Assembly: GCF_000720485.1 (NCBI RefSeq)
Contig: NZ_JOAX01000003.1
Span: 186,001 to 250,000, forward strand
Reading direction: 5' to 3'
Source: Streptomyces ochraceiscleroticus
GTDB taxonomy: Bacteria; Actinomycetota; Actinomycetes; Streptomycetales; Streptomycetaceae
DNA length: 64,000 bases
Shown: piece after piece, positions 17,515-26,518 of the stretch
Layout of the letters: each line of letters starts with the position of its first letter
Numbering within the stretch: position 1 is the first letter of the stretch
Notes under the pieces: generated by a model
What the model was told of the DNA's origin: nothing
The model's database searches: none
What the model saw: the letters and a program-made list of their open reading frames with translations, nothing else
Position numbers and translations under genes: made by a program

Positions 17515-18177
17515 ATGCGTCTCGTCATCGCCCGCTGTTCCGTGGACTACGCCGGCCGGCTCACCGCCCACCTGCCCTCCGCTCCCCGTCTGATCCTGGT
17601 CAAGGCAGACGGCAGCGTTTCCATCCACGCAGACGACAGGGCCTACAAACCGCTCAACTGGATGTCCCCGCCGTGCACCCTCAAGGGCGGCGACGGCGAT
17701 GTGTGGACCGTGGAGAACAAGGGCGGCGAGAAGCTCATCATCACGATGGAGGAGATCATGCACGACTCCTCCCACGAGCTCGGCGTGGACCCGGGGCTCA
17801 TCAAGGACGGTGTGGAGGCGCACCTCCAGGAACTGCTCGCCGACCGGATCGACACGCTCGGCGAGGGCTACTCCCTGATTCGGCGTGAATACCCCACCGC
17901 CATCGGCCCGGTGGACATCCTGTGCCGGGACGCGGACGGTGCGACGGTCGCCGTGGAGATCAAGCGGCGCGGTGAGATCGACGGCGTCGAGCAGCTCACC
18001 CGTTACCTCGAACTCCTCAACCGCGACCCGCACTTGGCGCCGGTGAAGGGCGTCTTCGCGGCCCAGGAGATCAAGCCGCAGGCCCGGGTGCTGGCCACCG
18101 ACCGCGGCATCGGCTGCGTCGTCCTGGACTACGACGCGCTGCGCGGCATCGAGGACGACAAGCTGCGACTGTTCTGA
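17515..18177 (+). CDS. nucS: Endonuclease NucS, non-canonical mismatch repair
   Basis: A 220-residue nuclease that cleaves both strands at mismatches and replaces MutS/MutL in actinobacteria. The C-terminal RecB-like domain carries [12 protein letters not shown] (Asp134) and [12 protein letters not shown] (Glu148, Lys150), the metal-binding D-ExK set. The last residues (DDKLRLF) fit the hydrophobic tail thought to contact the sliding clamp. TAGCGT lies 8 nt before the ATG and no ribosome site is obvious, so the transcript may be leaderless. A perfect 17-bp terminator follows. Confidence 0.93.
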   Translation: MRLVIARCSVDYAGRLTAHLPSAPRLILVKADGSVSIHADDRAYKPLNWMSPPCTLKGGDGDVWTVENKGGEKLIITMEEIMHDSSHELGVDPGLIKDGVEAHLQELLADRIDTLGEGYSLIRREYPTAIGPVDILCRDADGATVAVEIKRRGEIDGVEQLTRYLELLNRDPHLAPVKGVFAAQEIKPQARVLATDRGIGCVVLDYDALRGIEDDKLRLF

Positions 18178-18201
18178 GGCACCCCGCCTCCCCGTGCCTA
18201 C

Positions 18202-18243
18202 GCGCCGGCCCGCCCGCGAGACGTTCCGCGGGCGGGCCGGCGC
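18202..18243. terminator. Bidirectional terminator, perfect 17-bp stem
   Basis: GCGCCGGCCCGCCCGCG (18202-18218) pairs perfectly with 18227-18243 around an 8-nt loop, between the convergent nucS and the ATPase gene at 18268. Confidence 0.85.
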
Positions 18244-18267
18244 TACTTGTACGGCGGTACGGGCCGG

Positions 18268-20805
18268 TCAGGCAGTCGGCTCAGACGGGTCGGACGCGGT
18301 CCCGGAGGCGGAGTCACTGCCCGTCCCGGCGCTCATCGGGCTGCTCGCGGCCGGGCCGCCCTCGGACTGCGACGGGGACTCCGACGTGCCGGGCGTGGTC
18401 TCCGACGGGGTCGGGTCCGGGTCCTGGGTCGGCGTGGTCGGGTCCTCCGTCGGCTCGGTGGGCGTCGGCGACGTGGGCTTGCTCGTCGGCGGCTTGGTCG
18501 AGCCGGTCGGCTTGCCGGACGGCGATGTCGGCTTCCCCGAGCCCGTCGGCCGGCCGCTCGGCTGTGTGGAGCCGGGGCTGCCGGGCTCGGCGCTGGTGGC
18601 GGGGTCGCCGGGGCTTGCGCTGCCGGACGTGGCGGGCGTACCGGTCACCGTGCCTCCAGTACTGCTGTCCCAGGCGCCCGGGCCGGTCGCGCCGCGGGAC
18701 GGCTCGTCGGCGGTCAGACCGCCGCTGTCCTTGCTCTCCTCGGCGGACTGGCCGGACTTGACCTTGTCCGCCGGGGCGTCGCCGCCGGAGGTGGCGCCGA
18801 GCGTGACGATCGTGCCGAGAACGGCGGCCAGCAGGGTGCCCGCGCCGGCCGCGGCCATCTTGCGGCGCGCGCCGGTGAACCCCGCGGCGCGCTTCTTCTT
18901 CGCGCCCGCAGGGCCCGCCGCGGTCACCACCGCGGGGGTCACCACGGTCGCCGCGGCCTCGTCCACCTGCGGTATCGGCGTGGTGATCGCGGTCGGCGAG
19001 CCGGGCGGCGAGGCGGACTCGTCGGTCCCGGTGTGCGGGATCTCCTCGCCCGCCACCGCGGCCGCGGTGATCTCCGGGGACACGGGGACGCCGGTGCGGT
19101 CGGCGACCAGGGCGAGGGCGCGCCGCCCCGCGACGGCGCCGCGCCGGTCGGCGAGCGCGCCGCGCAGCCCGATGGACGCCTCCAGCTCGGCGCGCGCCTT
19201 GTCCAGGTGGCCCAGGCAGAGCGCGAGGACGCCCGCCTCGTGGTGGAAGTACGCCTCCTCGCCGACCTCGCCGGCGACCCTGGCGGCCTCCTGGCCGAGC
19301 CGCAGGCTGCGCTCCCAGGCGTTCCACCGCAGGGCCGCGGCGAACGCGGGGGCGGCGGTACGGGCGAGCAGCACGGCGGCGCTGGCGTGCCCGGACTCCC
19401 GGCTCGCGGTGAGCCGGGCCATCACGGCGAGCAGCGCGTCGGCCTCGGCGGCGGCCCGCTCGGGGGCGACCGAGTGGTGCCCGGCCCACCAGGAGTAGTG
19501 CTGGGCCGCCGCGTGCGCGTGGCCGGCCGCGCCCTCGGCGTATCCGGCGGCGGTGAGCTGGTCCAGTACGGTCGCCGCGAGGCGGTAGTGGGTGCCGGCC
19601 GGGCTGATCAGCCCGCAGGCCAGCAGGTCGCCGAGGGCGGCGTCCGCGCGGCTGTCCTTGAAGAGCGCGGGCAGATGGGTGGGGTGCGGGAGGTCGCCGC
19701 CGAGGGCGACGGCCAGCCGCAGCGCGTCCTGTGCGGCCGGCGCGAGCTGCTCCACGATCAGCGCGGCGAAGGAAGCGGCCTGGGGGATGCCGGGGAGCGG
19801 CGGCTGGGCAGCGGCCGCGTCGTCGGTCCCGTCCGTGCCTTCCGGGCTCTCCGTACCCTCGGACGCGGCGCCGTCCCCCGCGGCGTCGGCGCCCGCCGCC
19901 TCGGCGCTCCGCCGGTCGCGCTGCCGCAGCAGCGCGCCGGCCTGCAGGAAGCGCAGCGGCAGCCCCTCGGACTCGAACCACAGGTCGCCCGCCCAGGCGG
20001 CCTCCTCGTCGGTCAGCGGCCGGCCCGCCGCCCGCTCCAGCAGCTCCTGGCAGGCGGCACGGCCGAGGCCGGCGACGAAGACCTCTTCGATGTGCGAGGC
20101 GGCCGAGGGCGCGGGCACGTCGGGGGTGGCCGAGAGCAGGAAGGCGCACTCGGGCGTGGCCCCCAGCAGCTCCTCCAGCGCGTCGCCGCCGAACTCCAGG
20201 TCGTCCACGACCACCACGGCGCCGACGCGGGCCAGCGCGGCGAGCAGCTCGGGGCGGCCGGGGCGGTAGTGCGGCGCCCTGTACACGGCGGCGAACAGGT
20301 CGTACATCAGGTCGGTGGCCGTGCGGCGGTATCCGGAGAGCCGGACGACGCCGTCGGGCGCGAGGCCGGCGCAGCCGGCGGCGACCGCGTCCAGCAGCCG
20401 GGTGCGGCCCGCGCCGGAGGGGCCGGTGAGGCGTACGGAGCGGCCGCGGGTGAGCAGCCGGGTCAGCCGCTCGGTCTCCTCCTGGCGCTCCAGCAGCGGG
20501 AGCCGGTCCACGGGGTGGCCGAGGCCGCCGGGCGGCACCGGCGGGGCGCTCATCGCGCGGGCCCGCTCGGCGCGCTCCTTGGGCGTGTGCTTCTGCGGCG
20601 TGCCCGGCTCCTCGCCCGGCGGCGTCGGCTCGATCTCACTGCCGTCGACGGGATTGACGGTGAGGAGGTAGTCGCCGGTGATCAGCCGCGCGGTACGGAC
20701 CGGGCCGTCCGGCACGAACTGCGAACTGTCGGCGCCGGACGGCAGCGGGTCGGCAGGATGGTCCTGCGCGCTGTGCTCCGGCCGCCGGCCGTTGTGCGGA
20801 TCCAT
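18268..20805 (-). CDS. Membrane-anchored P-loop ATPase with Ser/Thr/Pro-rich tail
   Basis: An 845-residue protein. Residues 1-100 are polar and Pro-rich. A STAND/AAA-like nucleotide-binding region follows, with GPSGAGRT at 128-135, where the Walker A Lys is replaced by Arg134, and a hydrophobic Walker B strand VVVVDDLE at 197-203. Helical repeats resembling TPRs, with a winged-helix-like segment, run to about 600. One membrane helix lies near 650-671. The last 174 residues are Ser/Thr/Pro/Gly-rich, probably outside the cell and possibly O-mannosylated. The helical part would thus be cytoplasmic and the tail in the wall. Function is unknown; a signalling or scaffold role is inferred. Confidence 0.75.
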   Translation of the reverse strand: MDPHNGRRPEHSAQDHPADPLPSGADSSQFVPDGPVRTARLITGDYLLTVNPVDGSEIEPTPPGEEPGTPQKHTPKERAERARAMSAPPVPPGGLGHPVDRLPLLERQEETERLTRLLTRGRSVRLTGPSGAGRTRLLDAVAAGCAGLAPDGVVRLSGYRRTATDLMYDLFAAVYRAPHYRPGRPELLAALARVGAVVVVDDLEFGGDALEELLGATPECAFLLSATPDVPAPSAASHIEEVFVAGLGRAACQELLERAAGRPLTDEEAAWAGDLWFESEGLPLRFLQAGALLRQRDRRSAEAAGADAAGDGAASEGTESPEGTDGTDDAAAAQPPLPGIPQAASFAALIVEQLAPAAQDALRLAVALGGDLPHPTHLPALFKDSRADAALGDLLACGLISPAGTHYRLAATVLDQLTAAGYAEGAAGHAHAAAQHYSWWAGHHSVAPERAAAEADALLAVMARLTASRESGHASAAVLLARTAAPAFAAALRWNAWERSLRLGQEAARVAGEVGEEAYFHHEAGVLALCLGHLDKARAELEASIGLRGALADRRGAVAGRRALALVADRTGVPVSPEITAAAVAGEEIPHTGTDESASPPGSPTAITTPIPQVDEAAATVVTPAVVTAAGPAGAKKKRAAGFTGARRKMAAAGAGTLLAAVLGTIVTLGATSGGDAPADKVKSGQSAEESKDSGGLTADEPSRGATGPGAWDSSTGGTVTGTPATSGSASPGDPATSAEPGSPGSTQPSGRPTGSGKPTSPSGKPTGSTKPPTSKPTSPTPTEPTEDPTTPTQDPDPTPSETTPGTSESPSQSEGGPAASSPMSAGTGSDSASGTASDPSEPTA

Positions 20806-21089
20806 GGACTCAAGCCCCCCAGATGCGTGGCGTGCCGACTGCTCCTCCGGCCGTCCGCACTCCCGACCGGGCCGGGGCGGGGCCCCGGCCGCCGCTTCTG
20901 GTCCGGTGTCCGCCGCGGCCGCTCGGGGCGCGACGAGAACCGAACATTAAGCCTTCCGACAGTATCTACGATGCGCCGGGGCCCTGCTGTGCCCGGTACG
21001 TCACGGATTCGTGAGGATCAGTGCCGTATGTACCGCTTGCGCCTCTCAGTTACCTACCGCCGCGCAGTCCCCCGCAGGTCACGCGGGGC

Positions 21090-21413
21090 TCAGACGCGGG
21101 GCAGCGACTCCGCTTCGAGGCCGCCCTCAATGGCCAGAATGCGGTGCAACCGTGTCGCCACGAGCAGGCGCTGCATCTGGGGCGGCACCCCGCGCAGCAC
21201 GAGCCTGCGGTTCACCCGGCCCGCGCGGCGGTGCGCGCCCATGATCACGCCGAGTCCGGTGGCGTCCCAGGAATCCAGCTCGGTCAGGTCCAGCACCAGG
21301 TCGCCGCAACCGGAGTCGACGGCGGTGTGCAGGGCCGTACGGGCGTCCGCCGCGCTGCGGACGTCGAGGCGGCCCCCGACGACCAGCTCGGCGTGGTCGC
21401 CCTTGATGTGCAT
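21090..21413 (-). CDS. STAS-domain protein (anti-sigma factor antagonist-like)
   Basis: A 107-residue single STAS domain. The loop holding the phosphorylated Ser in SpoIIAA/BldG (normally DSSGLG) reads DSWDATGLG here, so Thr52 occupies the phosphosite. It could be a partner-switching antagonist controlled by a kinase anti-sigma factor, but no such kinase or sigma factor is adjacent. GGGGAG precedes the ATG at a good distance. The 284-bp gap to the ATPase gene (20806-21089) shows no further gene. Confidence 0.82.
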   Translation of the reverse strand: MHIKGDHAELVVGGRLDVRSAADARTALHTAVDSGCGDLVLDLTELDSWDATGLGVIMGAHRRAGRVNRRLVLRGVPPQMQRLLVATRLHRILAIEGGLEAESLPRV

Positions 21414-21557
21414 ATGCGCTCCCCGTGATGCGAAAAATGTTTTTGCGTCTACAGAACTGACTGCCTCTCACGCGACGAAGTTGCCGCCTGTAAGCGAACC
21501 GATACCGAAATCACTCCCAGGAGTGACGGCTGAACGGGTGTGCCGCGGACCGGTTCC

Positions 21558-22406
21558 TCAGTGCTCGTAGAATCCCTGCCCGCTCTTGCGGCCGATATCT
21601 CCGGCGTCCACCATGCGGCGCATGAGCTCCGGCGGCGCGAACTTCTCGTCCTGCGATTCGGTGTAGATGTTTTCCGTGGCGTGCAGGAGGATGTCGACGC
21701 CGGTGAGGTCGGCGGTGGCCAGGGGGCCCATCGCGTGACCGAAGCCCAGCTTGCAGGCGGTGTCGATGTCCTCGGCGGTGGCCACGCCCGACTCGTACAG
21801 CTTCGCGGCCTCGACGACCAGCGCGGAGATCAGGCGCGTGGTGACAAAACCGGCCACATCGCGATTGACGACGATGCAGGTCTTACCGACCGATTCAGCG
21901 AACTCCCGGGCGGCGGCGAGGGTTTCGTCGCTGGTCTTGTAACCGCGCACCAGCTCGCAGAGCTGCATCATCGGCACCGGCGAGAAGAAGTGCGTGCCCA
22001 CGACCCGATCGGGGCGGGCGGTGGCCGCCGCGATCTTGGTGATCGGGATGGCGGAGGTGTTGGAGGCCAGCACCGCCTCGTCCCGCACCAGCTTGTCCAG
22101 CGTCTGGAAGATCTCCCGCTTGACCTCGATCTTCTCGAAGACGGCCTCGACGACGACGTCGGCGTCGGCCGCCGCCTCCAGGTCGGTGGTCGTGGTGATC
22201 CGGGCCAGCGCCTGCTCGGCGTCGGCCGCGTCCAGCTTGCCCTTGGCGACGAACTTCTCGTACGACGCCTCGATGTCCGCCTTGCCGCGGGCCAGCGCGC
22301 CGTCGGTGACGTCCCGGAGGGTCACGTCCCAGCCCGCCTGGGCGGAGACCTGTGCGATACCGGACCCCATGAGTCCGGCCCCGATGACGGCGAGCTTCTT
22401 TGCCAC
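21558..22406 (-). CDS. 3-hydroxybutyryl-CoA dehydrogenase family protein
   Basis: A 282-residue NAD(P)-dependent 3-hydroxyacyl-CoA dehydrogenase, the usual length of the family. The Rossmann motif GAGLMGSG is at the N-terminus, the catalytic His in VGTHFFSPVPMMQL, and the C-terminal domain carries KLGFGHAMGPLATADLTG. The GTG at 22406 is preferred over the longer frame because GAGGGG lies seven bases before it and homology begins there. It acts on acetoacetyl-CoA or 3-hydroxybutyryl-CoA, a plausible partner of the thiolase at 2152. Confidence 0.9.
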   Translation of the reverse strand: MAKKLAVIGAGLMGSGIAQVSAQAGWDVTLRDVTDGALARGKADIEASYEKFVAKGKLDAADAEQALARITTTTDLEAAADADVVVEAVFEKIEVKREIFQTLDKLVRDEAVLASNTSAIPITKIAAATARPDRVVGTHFFSPVPMMQLCELVRGYKTSDETLAAAREFAESVGKTCIVVNRDVAGFVTTRLISALVVEAAKLYESGVATAEDIDTACKLGFGHAMGPLATADLTGVDILLHATENIYTESQDEKFAPPELMRRMVDAGDIGRKSGQGFYEH

Positions 22407-22669
22407 TGAATGACCCCTCACACCTGTGCACTTCACGGCTTCTTCCGAGCGACGTTAGCGCTCGTTCGCCGCCATTTGGAGCCTTAGAGATGCGCGTCAC
22501 GTCTCACATGACGGACATCACACGGGCTTGGCCCCCAAGGGCCTCATGCGGCGCTCCGTACCGCGTAATTGAGGCCCCGTCCGCTCACCAGGCCCTCGGC
22601 CACGACTGCATCGTAGGCGGCTCGCCGTGACGGTGGGCACACGTGCCTTCCGCACGGCCCGGGCATAAC

Positions 22670-22675
22670 TACGCT
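22670..22675 (+). promoter_or_regulatory. Candidate -10 box of a leaderless transcript
   Basis: TACGCT ends 6 nt before the ATG of the adenosyltransferase gene, and there is no ribosome site. The gap 22437-22681 shows no cobalamin riboswitch elements such as a recognisable B12 box. Confidence 0.4.
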
Positions 22676-22681
22676 GACGGA

Positions 22682-23254
22682 ATGGTCAATCTGACGCGCA
22701 TCTACACCCGCACCGGCGACCAGGGCACCACCGCCCTCGGCGACATGAGCCGGACCGCCAAGACCGATCTGCGGATCGCGGCGTACGCCGACGCCAACGA
22801 GGCCAACGCCGCCATCGGCAGCGCCATCGCCCTCGGCGACCTCCCCGAGGAGGTCGTCAAGGTCCTCGTCCGCGTCCAGAACGACCTCTTCGACGTGGGC
22901 GCCGACCTGTCGACACCGGTCGTGGAGAACCCGGAGTTCCCGCCGCTGCGGGTCGAGCAGAGCTACATCGACAAGCTGGAGGCGGACTGCGACCACTTCC
23001 TGGAGCAATTGGAGAAGCTGCGCAGCTTCATCCTGCCCGGCGGCACGCCCGGCGCGGCCCTGCTGCACCAGGCGTGCACGGTCGTCCGCCGCGCCGAGCG
23101 GTCCACGTGGGCGGCCCTGGAGGTGCACGGCGAGACGATGAACACGCTCACCGCCACCTACCTGAACCGCCTCTCCGACCTGCTCTTCATCCTGGCGCGG
23201 ACGGCGAACAAGGAGCTCGGTGACGTCCTCTGGGTCCCGGGCGGCGAGCGCTGA
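22682..23254 (+). CDS. Cob(I)alamin adenosyltransferase, PduO type
   Basis: A 190-residue enzyme that adds the adenosyl group of ATP to cob(I)alamin, making the coenzyme of methylmalonyl-CoA mutase. The N-terminal ATP-binding TRTGDQGTTALGD and the helix RRAERSTWAA with conserved Arg and Glu are characteristic of the PduO/MMAB family. It diverges from the hydroxyacyl-CoA dehydrogenase. It converges with the membrane protein at 23258, only 3 bp apart, with no terminator between. Confidence 0.93.
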   Translation: MVNLTRIYTRTGDQGTTALGDMSRTAKTDLRIAAYADANEANAAIGSAIALGDLPEEVVKVLVRVQNDLFDVGADLSTPVVENPEFPPLRVEQSYIDKLEADCDHFLEQLEKLRSFILPGGTPGAALLHQACTVVRRAERSTWAALEVHGETMNTLTATYLNRLSDLLFILARTANKELGDVLWVPGGER

Positions 23255-23257
23255 TCA

Positions 23258-23848
23258 TCACGGCTCGGTCAGGGTCCGGGGCCGCTCCCCCGCGACGGCC
23301 CCGGACGGGTCCTGCCCGGTCTTCTTCGGCTTCTTCGGCCAGATCGTGTACGTGAGGGCGATCAGCCCGTGGATCCCCACGATGCGGGCCGCGGTGATCT
23401 GCCAGGAGCGCAGCGACGCGGTGTCGCCGTCCCCCACGTACCAGACGGCGGCCTGCAGCAGTCCGGCCGCGACCACCCCCATCACCACCGTGCGCAGCCA
23501 CAGCTTCCACTCGTGGACCGCGCGCGCCCGGCCGTAGCCGGGGCCCGGCGGCTTCGGCCCGCCCGCGAAGCGGTACGCGAACTGCCCGTCCGCCCACCGG
23601 ATCGTGTAATGGCCGTAGGCCACCGTGAAGCCGATATAGACCGCGGCCAGCCCGTGTTTCCAGTCCGCCTGCGCACCGTTGCGCAGGTCGAGGACCGTCA
23701 CCACGAGCAGTACCAGCTCCAGCAGCGGCTCCATCAGCAGGACGGCGGCCCCGGTGCGCGGCATCCGCGCCAGGTAGCGCAGCGCCAGCCCCACGGCCAG
23801 CAGCACCCAGAACCCGACCTCGCACAGCACGACCAGCGTCACGATCAC
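23258..23848 (-). CDS. Conserved membrane protein
   Basis: A 196-residue protein with about four hydrophobic helices (roughly 2-24, 33-50, 110-130 and 150-168) and a basic C-terminus containing IWPKKPKKTG. The GTG at 23848 is chosen because GGGAG precedes it. Function is not recognised. It diverges from the histidine kinase gene at 24009 and may be co-regulated with it. Confidence 0.7.
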   Translation of the reverse strand: MIVTLVVLCEVGFWVLLAVGLALRYLARMPRTGAAVLLMEPLLELVLLVVTVLDLRNGAQADWKHGLAAVYIGFTVAYGHYTIRWADGQFAYRFAGGPKPPGPGYGRARAVHEWKLWLRTVVMGVVAAGLLQAAVWYVGDGDTASLRSWQITAARIVGIHGLIALTYTIWPKKPKKTGQDPSGAVAGERPRTLTEP

Positions 23849-24008
23849 GGCGCGCTCCCTTCGCTCCCCTCCAGCCTCGCCGCCGCGCACGCCCCTTTCG
23901 TCGTCGCCCATGACGATCCGGCACTGCATCCTTCGATGTACGCGGCGCCGGCGGCGGATCGTCGCCGATGGGGAGGTCCGGGGCGCGGCGGCGTTGTTGG
24001 ATGGCCGG

Positions 24009-25202
24009 GTGAGCCCCTTCAGCGCCCCCGGCCGCCCGCACCGCGACGACGTCCTCATCGCGGCGTCCGGGCTGCTCGGCGGCGTCCTGCTGTGGTTCCT
24101 CGGTCTGCACGGCGGCCCGCCGCTGTTCGGCCTGCCCGCGCGGCTCGCGCTGCTCGCCCTCGCCGCGATGGCCGGCGCCGAGATGCTGCGCCGCACCGCG
24201 CCCGGTACGGCACTGGCCGTCGCCGTCGCCGCGCTCACCCTGGACGTGCTCACCGGCACCGTGATCGCCACCGTCCTGATGTTCACCGACGTGGTCTACG
24301 CGGCCGTCATGTACGGCTCTCCTGCCGCGGCCCGCCGCATCCCGCGCGCCTGCGTGCTGGCCACCGTGCTCGCCACGCTGCTGCCCGTCGCCCTGCTCCG
24401 CGACCCGCAGGCGCTGCTCATCGGCGTCGCCGTGGGCGTCGGCACGATCGGCCCCGCCTGGACCGCGGTCATCATCCGCAACCACCGCGAGGCAGCCCGG
24501 GCCGCCCGGCTGCGCGCCGAGCAGACCGCCCTGCTGGCCGAGCTGGACCGCCGCGAAGCGGTACTCGCCGAACGCGCCCGGATGGCCCGCGAGCTGCACG
24601 ACATGGTCGCGAACCACCTCTCCGCCATCGCCCTGCACGCCACCGCCGCGCAGGCCGTCGACGAGCCCGCCGCCACCCTGGAAGCGCTCGGCGTCATCCG
24701 CGAGAACAGCGTGCAGGGCCTGGCGGAGATGCGCCGCCTCATCGGCCTGCTGCGGAACGCCGGGGCCCAGGACGCGCCGGCCGCCACGCCCCGCCTCGAC
24801 GCCCTGGACGCCCTCCTGGAGCGGGCCCGGGGCCACGGCGCCGGAAGTGGCCTCACCTTCACCCTCACGGACGACCGGCCGCCCGGCGGTCCGCCGCTCG
24901 CCGCGCCGGTGGAGCTGGCCGCGTACCGCATCGTCCAGGAGTCAGTGACCAACGCGCTCAAGCACGCGGCGCCCGGCGAGGTGACCGTACGCCTGAGCCG
25001 GGCCGACGGCGCCCTGTCCCTCGCCGTCACCAGCCCCTACGGCCGACGCCCCGGCCCGCGCGCGCCCGGCTCCGGCTCCGGTCTGGTCGGCATGGGCGAG
25101 CGGGCGGCGCTGCTGGGCGGCACGTTCGACGCGGCACTCGACGGTGACGTATGGCGCGTACGGGCGATGCTGCCCGCCGACGAGAAGGAGCAGCCTCAAT
25201 GA
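24009..25202 (+). CDS. NarL-type sensor histidine kinase
   Basis: A 397-residue kinase with four or five membrane segments in residues 15-155, a coiled linker, and a HisKA_3 dimerisation helix with RELHDMVANHLSAI (phospho-acceptor His197). An HATPase domain follows with AYRIVQESVTNALKHA and the glycine box GSGLVGMGERAALLGG. No extracytoplasmic sensor loop of any size is present, so it may sense the membrane itself or a partner protein. The GTG start is an estimate; the frame is open for another 33 codons upstream. The stop overlaps the regulator start (ATGA). Confidence 0.9.
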   Translation: MSPFSAPGRPHRDDVLIAASGLLGGVLLWFLGLHGGPPLFGLPARLALLALAAMAGAEMLRRTAPGTALAVAVAALTLDVLTGTVIATVLMFTDVVYAAVMYGSPAAARRIPRACVLATVLATLLPVALLRDPQALLIGVAVGVGTIGPAWTAVIIRNHREAARAARLRAEQTALLAELDRREAVLAERARMARELHDMVANHLSAIALHATAAQAVDEPAATLEALGVIRENSVQGLAEMRRLIGLLRNAGAQDAPAATPRLDALDALLERARGHGAGSGLTFTLTDDRPPGGPPLAAPVELAAYRIVQESVTNALKHAAPGEVTVRLSRADGALSLAVTSPYGRRPGPRAPGSGSGLVGMGERAALLGGTFDAALDGDVWRVRAMLPADEKEQPQ

Positions 25203-25894
25203 CCGACCGCACCGACCGCACCGACCGCCCGGTCCGGGTCCTGGTCGCCGAGGACCAGTCAGCCGTCCGCGCGGGCCTGGTCCTCATCCTGCGCTCGGCG
25301 CCCGACATCGAGGTGGCGGGCGAGGCGGCCGACGGCGAGGAGGCGGTACGGCTGGCCGCCGAGCTGCGCCCCGACCTGGTGCTCATGGACGTCCAGATGC
25401 CCCGGCTCGACGGCGTCTCGGCCACCCGGGAGATCACCGGGCAGGGGCTGGCCGACGTGCTGGTGCTGACCACCTTCGACCTGGACGAGTACGTCTTCGG
25501 GGCACTCCGCGCGGGCGCTGCCGGGTTCCTGCTCAAGACCAGCGACGCGGCGACGCTGCTGGCGGCGGTCCGTACGGTCGCGGCCGGGGAGGGGATCATC
25601 GCGCCCGCCGTCACCCGGCGGCTGATCGCGGAGTTCGCGGCGCCGCGTACGGCCGCCCCGGCCCCCGACACCGCCGCGCTCGACGTGCTCACGCCCCGCG
25701 AGCGCGAGGTGCTGGACTGCCTCGGGGAAGGGCTGTCCAACGCGGACATCGCGGGGCGCCTGGACATGGCGGAGGCGACGGTGAAGACACACGTCAGCCG
25801 GCTGCTGAACAAGCTGGCGCTGCGCAGCCGGGTGCAGGCGGCCGTGCTCGCCCAGGAACTGGGCCTCGGCGCGGCCCGCCGCGGCACCCACTGA
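25199..25894 (+). CDS. NarL/LuxR-type response regulator
   Basis: A 231-residue regulator with a receiver domain (phospho-acceptor Asp64 in LVLMDVQMPRLDG) and a C-terminal LuxR helix-turn-helix with LTPREREVLDCLGEGLSNADIA. It is translationally coupled to the kinase at 24009 and is its evident partner. Targets are unknown; the divergent membrane protein at 23258 is one candidate. The N-terminus has a T-D-R repeat (TDRTDRTDR). Confidence 0.93.
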   Translation: MTDRTDRTDRPVRVLVAEDQSAVRAGLVLILRSAPDIEVAGEAADGEEAVRLAAELRPDLVLMDVQMPRLDGVSATREITGQGLADVLVLTTFDLDEYVFGALRAGAAGFLLKTSDAATLLAAVRTVAAGEGIIAPAVTRRLIAEFAAPRTAAPAPDTAALDVLTPREREVLDCLGEGLSNADIAGRLDMAEATVKTHVSRLLNKLALRSRVQAAVLAQELGLGAARRGTH

Positions 25895-25922
25895 TCACCG
25901 CCGGGCCCCGGAAAACACAAAA

Positions 25923-25961
25923 CCCGGACAGTCGTCAGGCCACGTTGACCCTCTGTCCGGG
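25923..25961. terminator. Hairpin between convergent genes
   Basis: CCCGGACAG (25923-25931) pairs with CTGTCCGGG (25953-25961). The structure spans the stop codon of the DUF2550 gene and lies 29 bp after the regulator stop, so it may terminate both transcripts. Confidence 0.5.
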
Positions 25962-26399
25962 CGGTGCCGCCTCCAGCCACGCGAGGAAGCCGGTGAGCGC
26001 GTCCTCGCTCATCGCCAGCTCCAGGCGCGTTCCGCGATGCCGGCAGGCGAGGACGAGGGAGTCGGAGAGCAGGGCGAGCTCTTCCTCGCCCTCCGGGCTG
26101 CGCCGCTCCAGTACCTCGATGGAGGCCCGCTCCAGGACGCGCCGCGGGCGTGGCGCATAGGAGAAGACCCGGAACCACTCGATGCGGTCACCGTTGTACC
26201 GGGCCACACCGTAGATCCAGCCTTTGCCGCTGGGCTCGCCGTCCGGCGTCGCGACGGCCGTCTCGGGCACGTCCCAGCGCAGACTGCAGTCGAACGTGCC
26301 GCCGGACCGCTGGATCAGCCGCCGCCGCAGTCCGAAGACGAAGAGCCCCAGTAGTACCAGGACGACGACCGCGGCGCTCACACACAGAGCGAGGACCAT
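25935..26399 (-). CDS. DUF2550 domain-containing membrane protein
   Basis: A 154-residue protein with one N-terminal membrane helix (about 2-23) and a cytoplasmic beta-rich DUF2550 domain (KGWIYGVARYNGDRIEWFRVFSYAPRPRRVL). DUF2550 genes sit downstream of atpC throughout actinobacteria, as here. AGGAGG is nine bases before the ATG at 26399 but only three before an in-frame GTG at 26405, so the ATG is preferred. Function is unknown. Confidence 0.88.
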   Translation of the reverse strand: MVLALCVSAAVVVLVLLGLFVFGLRRRLIQRSGGTFDCSLRWDVPETAVATPDGEPSGKGWIYGVARYNGDRIEWFRVFSYAPRPRRVLERASIEVLERRSPEGEEELALLSDSLVLACRHRGTRLELAMSEDALTGFLAWLEAAPPGQRVNVA

Positions 26400-26447
26400 C
26401 TCCACCGACCTCCTCGCCTCGAATACGGGAAACGCACCTGCATCGGC

Positions 26448-26493
26448 TCAGCCGCGGACCGCTCTGGAGAATTCCAGCGCAGCCCGCGGCTGA
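26448..26493 (-). terminator. Terminator of the atp operon
   Basis: TCAGCCGCGG (26448-26457) pairs with CCGCGGCTGA (26484-26493), and inside it GCTCTGGA pairs with TCCAGCGC. The nested hairpin lies 25 bp after the atpC stop. DUF2550 transcription must then use its own promoter or read-through. Confidence 0.7.
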
Positions 26494-26518
26494 GGGTAAA
26501 GCTCGTCTGTGACAGGGT

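Noticed and set aside
18247..21570. 1107-codon plus-strand frame opposite the ATPase gene
   Set aside because: Low-complexity Gly/Arg/Ala translation, antisense to a gene with recognisable P-loop and membrane segments.
22437..22681. Cobalamin riboswitch before the adenosyltransferase gene
   Set aside because: Looked for because of the function, but no B12-box-like segment or suitable folding is seen, and the apparent leaderless start leaves no leader.
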